Of a stretch of DNA of 64,000 nt, positions 59,338 to 64,000 are shown piece by piece. Numbering within the stretch: position 1 is the first letter of the stretch; the number at the start of each line of letters is the position of its first letter. The stretch spans positions 1-64,000 of the forward strand of contig CABUNJ010000009.1 in NCBI GenBank assembly GCA_902492935.1. The letters are read 5' to 3'. The translations under genes were made by a program, and so were the position numbers. The notes beneath the pieces were generated by a model, which was not told where the DNA came from, did no database searches, and saw only the letters and a list, made by a program, of their open reading frames with translations. Source of the DNA: an uncultured Collinsella sp. Lineage in GTDB: Bacteria; Actinomycetota; Coriobacteriia; Coriobacteriales; Coriobacteriaceae.

Positions 59338-61122
59338 ATGGCAGCCTTGTTCACGACCCCCAAACGCAATGACACTACCGCCGGAACCCATGTTGCCGAA
59401 CCCGACGTTCGCCGTCGCATAGGACTCGCGCACGGCAGCTGGCGCCGCGTGACGCGCCGCATCGTCGCGGGCGCCGTGTGCGCGCTCACGGTGAGCTCGC
59501 TGCTCATGCCGAGCGTCTCGCTCGCAGCGGAATGGGTCAAGGTCGGCGGCAACAAGTACAACACCGCGGCGAGCGACGAGGCCGGTACCTGGTCGTGGGA
59601 CGGCGCCGACGACTTGAAGCTCAACAACTATAACGGCGGCGAGATCCAGGCCGCAGGCAAGCTCAACGTGAATTACTCGGGAACCAACATCGTCACTGCC
59701 GAATGGATCGAAAGCATCAACGTTTCTCATGGCACTAACGAGAATGCCGAGCTCAATATCCAAGGCGACGAGGGCGGCACGCTCAGCGTGACATCTACTG
59801 AGGACGCTATCCTCTCCACGGGTAATATCAACATCGACGGAGCCGGATCCGTCAACGCCACGAGCACTGGGTTTGATGCCATCAATGCCGGAGGTGATCT
59901 CGCTATCAAAGGTTCGGGCAACGTCAACGCCACGGGTGCATCGGATGGCATCAGGGCAAACGGCAATATCACGATTGACGACAGCGGAGCCGTCACCGCC
60001 AGGGCTACCAAGGACAAGGGTATTGGAGCCGACAAGAACCTCACCATCAAGGGTGGCGGGACGGTCGAGGCAAGCTCAGCCGATGGTGAGGCCCTTTGGA
60101 GCGGCGGAAATATCAACATCTCGGACGGCAGCCAGGTCAAGGCAAGCTCCGAGAAAGACGCTGCCGTCGAGGCCAAGGGCAGCCTCGCAGCCACAAACGC
60201 CTCCCTCAACGTAAACGGTGTTGAATATGGCGTCTATGCCCACAAGGGCATCACCCTCGATCATGCAAACGTGACGGTCCGTGCAAGTAAAGGCAGATAC
60301 GGTGGCGCCAACGCCCTCTTCACCTACCAGGACGACATCGTCGTCAAGAACGGCTCCACCGTGGACGCGTTTGCGGAAGGCGAGGTTTCGGCTGCATTCT
60401 CCACCAGAAACGATCGACCCAACGAGAAGGGCGGCCACATCTACATCAGCGACTCCGTTGTCAAGGCCATAGCCCGCTATGTCGAGAACGGCGACGGCCC
60501 CATCCCCTACAGCGAAAACCAAGATGGCGAGACGAGGCGCGAACCCCAAGGCGAGAACATCGGCATCATCGCCCAGACCAGCGAGGGCGTCACACCCGCA
60601 GTCATCTCGATCATCCGCAGCAAGGTAACGGCCGAAGGAGATACAGCGGCAACCTTTGCCCGTGCCATGAGCGCTGACGGCAAGACAATCGGCACCATCA
60701 AGATTGAGAACGCCGCCATCCAGACGCCCGAAGGCGGCAAGGTCATTGACTATCGCAAGCTCCGTGACGGCATCTACGAGGCAGGCCAAGCCATCGGCAC
60801 GGGCGACGCCACGGTCGACTCCCTCTATATCAAAGCAGTCGCCAAAAGTACGACCATCGCACCTCCCGAGGTAGCCAAGCCGGAAGACCCCAAGCCCGAC
60901 GAGACCAAGCCCGCAGAAAGCAAGCCCGCGGAGTCCAAGCAGAACCCCAAGCCTGAGGGCTCAAAGCCGACCAAGGTCGTTGCGGCTTCAACCACGAAAG
61001 CCAAGACCACCGGCAAGCTCGCGGCAACCGGCGACGCCTCGAGCGCAGCCATCGTGGCGGCCGCCCTTGCGGGAACAGCCGCCATCGCCGCGGGCGCCAT
61101 GGTGAGCCGCAAGCGCTCATAG
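59338..61122 (+). CDS. Sortase-anchored surface protein with beta-helix-like repeats
   Basis: 594 residues. A signal peptide with an unusually long N-region (about 50 residues; TVSSLLMPSVSLAA) precedes repeats of about 20-25 residues with recurring GNINIDG, GDLAIKGSG, GNITIDDSG, KNLTIKGGG, GNINISDGS. These fit a beta-helix such as a carbohydrate-binding Cthe_2159-like domain. A Pro/Lys/Glu-rich wall spacer (KPDETKPAESKPAESK) is followed by LAATGD, a hydrophobic helix and SRKRS. Likely an adhesin or carbohydrate-binding protein on the wall. Confidence 0.87.
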   Translation: MAALFTTPKRNDTTAGTHVAEPDVRRRIGLAHGSWRRVTRRIVAGAVCALTVSSLLMPSVSLAAEWVKVGGNKYNTAASDEAGTWSWDGADDLKLNNYNGGEIQAAGKLNVNYSGTNIVTAEWIESINVSHGTNENAELNIQGDEGGTLSVTSTEDAILSTGNINIDGAGSVNATSTGFDAINAGGDLAIKGSGNVNATGASDGIRANGNITIDDSGAVTARATKDKGIGADKNLTIKGGGTVEASSADGEALWSGGNINISDGSQVKASSEKDAAVEAKGSLAATNASLNVNGVEYGVYAHKGITLDHANVTVRASKGRYGGANALFTYQDDIVVKNGSTVDAFAEGEVSAAFSTRNDRPNEKGGHIYISDSVVKAIARYVENGDGPIPYSENQDGETRREPQGENIGIIAQTSEGVTPAVISIIRSKVTAEGDTAATFARAMSADGKTIGTIKIENAAIQTPEGGKVIDYRKLRDGIYEAGQAIGTGDATVDSLYIKAVAKSTTIAPPEVAKPEDPKPDETKPAESKPAESKQNPKPEGSKPTKVVAASTTKAKTTGKLAATGDASSAAIVAAALAGTAAIAAGAMVSRKRS

Positions 61123-61181
61123 ACGCTTTTGATGTACGGGACGGCACCCATGAAAGTGCCTAGCCCGAGCACCGTTTAACG

Positions 61182-61218
61182 ACGCCATCGCCGAGCTCCC
61201 CTCCGGTGATGGCGTTTT
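61182..61218 (+). terminator. Terminator after the surface protein gene
   Basis: ACGCCATC pairs with GATGGCGT, extended inward by CCG/CGG across a G-T pair, then TTTTCC. Confidence 0.75.
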
Positions 61219-61328
61219 CCGTTTGCGCCCGCGCGGCGCATGCGAATGTTTTTGATGCTGTCCAACCGGTATATGCTGGCGTGCGACAATTGGGGCTGCC
61301 GATATCACAACTCTGAGAGAAGCCTGCC

Positions 61329-61991
61329 TTGGAAGCGCAAAAGCAGATAACCGTCTATTCGAATCATGCGGAAAGCGCACCTGTCATCTACCTCCCCGTA
61401 GTCATGGGCGACGGTAGTGATGTTTATGACCGCTGTCGAGAGCTCGACTGTCCACCGTTTACCCTTGTCGCCATCGGCGGGCTCGATTGGAATCGCGAGC
61501 TGAGCCCCTGGGCATGCGACGGGACCGTACGTGATGCCGAGCCTTTCGGCGGCCAAGCTGCCAGTTTTCTTGATGAACTGCTGAATCAGATAATCCCCCA
61601 GGTGGAGTCGTCGCTTCCTCAGCCGCCCACCTGGCGCGGCATTGCTGGCTACTCGCTGGCAGGCCTCTTTTCGCTTTGGGCTCTCTGGCAAACCGACGCC
61701 TTTGACCGCGCCGCGAGCGCATCGGGGTCGCTATGGTTTCCCGACTTTGTCGACCGTGCCAGCACGGCCCCTTTTGCCGGCAGCCCGCAAGCCGTCTACC
61801 TGTCACTCGGCAAAAAGGAAACCAAGACGCCCAACCGCATGATGCGGCATGTACTCGACGACACACGCGCGATGGAAGCGTTGCTCGTCGAGCGCGGCAT
61901 TCCAACAACGCTGGAGCTCAACCCCGGCAATCACTTTGCCCAAACCGACTTGCGCATGGCCCGCGGCATCCACTGGATACTGACGCATTAA
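61329..61991 (+). CDS. Alpha/beta-hydrolase esterase
   Basis: 220 residues. Nucleophile elbow GIAGYSLAGLFSLWALW (Ser in GYSLAG), then SASGSLWFPDF, and a late His in NPGNHFAQ. The layout resembles Fes/IroE-like or YbbA-type esterases. The start codon is TTG at 61329 with GAGAGAAG upstream. It has no signal peptide, so it acts in the cytoplasm. Substrate unknown. Confidence 0.78.
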   Translation: MEAQKQITVYSNHAESAPVIYLPVVMGDGSDVYDRCRELDCPPFTLVAIGGLDWNRELSPWACDGTVRDAEPFGGQAASFLDELLNQIIPQVESSLPQPPTWRGIAGYSLAGLFSLWALWQTDAFDRAASASGSLWFPDFVDRASTAPFAGSPQAVYLSLGKKETKTPNRMMRHVLDDTRAMEALLVERGIPTTLELNPGNHFAQTDLRMARGIHWILTH

Positions 61992-61993
61992 AA

Positions 61994-62035
61994 ATGGTGC
62001 CCACGCGCATATACGCATGGGCACCATATCTTGTT
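61994..62035. terminator. Bidirectional terminator between esterase and uraA
   Basis: ATGGTGCCCA pairs with TGGGCACCAT; T's follow on the forward side (ATCTTGTTTT) and T's on the reverse (TTTTTAATG). Serves both converging genes. Confidence 0.8.
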
Positions 62036-62052
62036 TTAGCTGAACGCAGCTG

Positions 62053-63387
62053 TTACTCAGCAGCTTCCTCAAGCTCGGAGACATCAAACTCAAAGTCGTT
62101 ACCCGGTAGGATGGCATTGAGTGCGATGCCCACCAGCGAGCCCACGGCAAGACCGGAAAGTGAAATCGTCACGCCGCCCAGCTCCAGCACGATGGCACCG
62201 GCGGCGCTGTACGCAATACCGAGCGAAAGCACGAGCACCAGAGCCGCCACCAGCACGTTACGGTTGTTCTGGAAATCGACCTGGTTCTCGATGAGGTTAC
62301 GGACGCCCACGGCGCTGATCATGCCGTAGAGCACAAGCGACACGCCGCCGATTACGCACGCCGGCATGGCGGCAATCACGGCGGCGAACTTGGGGCAGAA
62401 CGAAAGCACGATGGCGCAACACGCGGCAATGCGGATCACGCGCGGGTCGAACACGCGCGTCAGGGCGAGCACGCCGGTGTTCTCGCCATACGTGGTGTTG
62501 GCCGGAGCGCCAAAGAGCGAAGCCAGAATCGTGGCAAAACCATCGCCAAGCAGTGTGCGGTGCAGGCCGGGATCGGCGATGTAGTTGCGCTCGCAAGTCG
62601 AACCGATAGCAGAGATGTCACCGATATGCTCGATCATAGTTGCAAAGGCCAGCGGCATGATGGTGATGATGGCCGTCGTGGCAAGACCGCTATCGAACTG
62701 CGGCCCAAAGAGCGCAAACACGGTGTTATCCCACACGATGGGAAGACCGACCCACGGCGCGTCGGCAACGCCCGAAAAATCAACCTCGCCGAGCGCAGCC
62801 GCAACGGCATAGCTCACCACAACGCCCAGCAGAATTGGCACGATCTTGACCATGCCACGGCCCCAGATGTTGCAGATCACGATAACGGCAACGGCAATAA
62901 CAGCCACAAGCCAGTTGGTCTGGCAGTTGGCAATAGCGGAGCTTGCCAGAATCAAGCCGATGGAAATGACGATGGGGCCAGTCACCACCGGCGGGAAGAA
63001 GCGCATGACGCGCTTGGCGCCAAACGCGCGGAAGAGTGCCGCAAGCACCGGATAGAGCAGGCCGGCACAAGCTACGCCCAGGCAGGCGTAGGGCAAAAGC
63101 TCGGCCTCGCCGTTGGGCGCGATTGCGGCATAACCGGCAATAAAGGCAAACGATGAGCCCAAGAATGCGGGGACCTTACCGCGCGACAGGAAGTGGAACA
63201 GCAGAGTGCCCAAGCCGGCAAACAAAAGCGTTGCCGAGACCGAAAGGCCGGTGAGCACGGGCACCAGCACGGTGGCACCAAACATGGCAAACAGGTGCTG
63301 CAGACCGAGCAAAAACATGCGCGGGCGGCCGAGCGACGATGCGTCGTAGATGGCATCGCTGACGGCGGGCGTCGAGGACTGGGACAT
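62053..63387 (-). CDS. uraA: Uracil permease, NCS2 family
   Basis: 444 residues. UraA features: LLGLQHLFAMFGATVLVPVL, GSSFAFIAGYAAI, TGPIVISIGLILASSA, PLAFATMIEHIGDISAIG and APANTTYGENTGVLALT. Imports uracil (or xanthine) with H+. The AAAGGA site precedes ATG at 63387. Alone; the MetE-like gene upstream is 122 bp away. Confidence 0.95.
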   Translation of the reverse strand: MSQSSTPAVSDAIYDASSLGRPRMFLLGLQHLFAMFGATVLVPVLTGLSVSATLLFAGLGTLLFHFLSRGKVPAFLGSSFAFIAGYAAIAPNGEAELLPYACLGVACAGLLYPVLAALFRAFGAKRVMRFFPPVVTGPIVISIGLILASSAIANCQTNWLVAVIAVAVIVICNIWGRGMVKIVPILLGVVVSYAVAAALGEVDFSGVADAPWVGLPIVWDNTVFALFGPQFDSGLATTAIITIMPLAFATMIEHIGDISAIGSTCERNYIADPGLHRTLLGDGFATILASLFGAPANTTYGENTGVLALTRVFDPRVIRIAACCAIVLSFCPKFAAVIAAMPACVIGGVSLVLYGMISAVGVRNLIENQVDFQNNRNVLVAALVLVLSLGIAYSAAGAIVLELGGVTISLSGLAVGSLVGIALNAILPGNDFEFDVSELEEAAE

Positions 63388-63509
63388 GGATGTCCTTTCG
63401 AATGGAAGGGCGATCGGGCATATCGGATAACCTGCCCAAACGATACGATCCGAACCATTGTACGCGATACGCTATGTCTCGCACACGCCGTCACCTGCAA
63501 ACGGCAGTG

Positions 63510-64000
63510 TTACTTCCAAACGTGCTCGGCAACGCGCCTGACCAGCGCAATCTTTGCCCACTGCTCGTCCTCGGTCAGCTTGTTGCCAATCTCGCAGCTG
63601 GCAAAGCCACACTGCGGAGACAGATACAGGTTCTCGAGCGGCACGTACTTTGCCGCCTCGCGGATGCGCTCGACAATAACATCCTCGTTCTCGAGCTCTG
63701 CCGCCTTGGTGGTCACCAAGCCCAGCACGACCTTCTTGCCGGGAGCAACGTACTTGAGCGGCTCAAAACCACCGGCGCGCGGCGTGTCGAACTCCAGATA
63801 GAACGCATCGACATCCTCATGCGCAAACAGGTACGGCGCGATGGGGTCGTAGCCGCCCTCAAAAGCGTAGGTGGAGTGGTAGTTGCCGCGGCATACATGC
63901 GTGTTGATGACCAGATCGTCGGGCTTGTCCGCGATGGCGGCATTGTTGAGCGCCACGCCCAACTCGCTCACCTTTTGCAGGTCAACCGGGCTCATGCCAG
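63510..64000 (-). CDS. MetE-like cobalamin-independent methionine synthase family (partial)
   Basis: The C-terminal part of about 163 residues; the gene runs off the right edge and an internal Met is not its start. It contains THVCRGNYHSTYAFEGGYDP, DAFYLEFDTPRAGGFEPL, and LSPQCGFASCEIGNKL, the zinc-binding Cys region of the YxjG/YxjH-type family. These transfer methyl groups to thiols to make methionine or related compounds. The N-terminal half is needed to judge activity. Confidence 0.87.
   Translation of the reverse strand, partial: GMSPVDLQKVSELGVALNNAAIADKPDDLVINTHVCRGNYHSTYAFEGGYDPIAPYLFAHEDVDAFYLEFDTPRAGGFEPLKYVAPGKKVVLGLVTTKAAELENEDVIVERIREAAKYVPLENLYLSPQCGFASCEIGNKLTEDEQWAKIALVRRVAEHVWK

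Noticed and set aside
1..64000. tRNA, rRNA and other standard RNA genes
   Set aside because: Searched by eye for T-loop and conserved rRNA stretches; none were convincing.

Overview
The window looks like chromosomal DNA of a Coriobacteriia gut anaerobe, most likely Collinsella or a close relative. This is inferred from the high GC content, a bile salt hydrolase, an oxygen-scavenging rubredoxin-ferritin protein, an Etf-linked lactate/glycolate-type dehydrogenase, and surface proteins ending in LAxTGD-type sorting signals. No rRNA, tRNA, CRISPR array, prophage or integrase was seen. Most of the sequence is ordinary chromosome.

Layout. 1-13.8 kb: a partial cation/proton antiporter, a single-chain PurL, a DMT exporter, a GGDEF protein, a KdgT-type permease, AzlCD, an HD protein, and an FAD oxidase-EtfB-EtfA operon in which EtfA carries a ferredoxin head. 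14.1-17.4 kb: a five-gene cluster of small membrane, secreted and sortase-type proteins. 17.5-23.9 kb: a DUF554 protein, then a three-gene operon (TerB_N/TerB_C protein, BrxD-like DUF2791 ATPase, Lhr/BrxHI-like helicase), which is the best candidate for an under-described DNA-processing or defence system. 24-32 kb: an AT-richer MFS gene, a SpeE-like protein with Elp3, a HTH/DUF4097 pair, a methyltransferase and TrmB. 32-41 kb: a Ski2-like helicase, a DUF2130 protein, a HIRAN/59-residue protein/phosphoesterase group, ALDH with Fe-ADH, and a reversed rubrerythrin. 41.8-46.4 kb: a nuclease-like gene bracketed by two copies of a 123-bp palindromic element, then PdxR divergent from pdxST. 46.4-64 kb: a structured intergenic region, an RGG-repeat protein, transporters, two atypical peptide deformylases, a HTH-aminotransferase fusion, LysR/DMT, Kup, bile salt hydrolase, purine and uracil permeases, a surface protein, an esterase and a partial MetE-like gene.

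Connections. PdxR and PdxST form a B6 synthesis and control unit. The FAD oxidase with EtfAB is a probable flavin-based lactate/electron-carrier complex. PurL and two NCS2 permeases cover purine and pyrimidine supply. The intergenic regions are rich in palindromic elements. The 123-bp family (three copies, all in the same orientation) has ends that encode stop codons in all three frames, and it supplies the actual stop codon of two neighbouring genes. A separate long hairpin supplies the stop of one deformylase paralog. All functions are assigned by reading motifs, without database searches.
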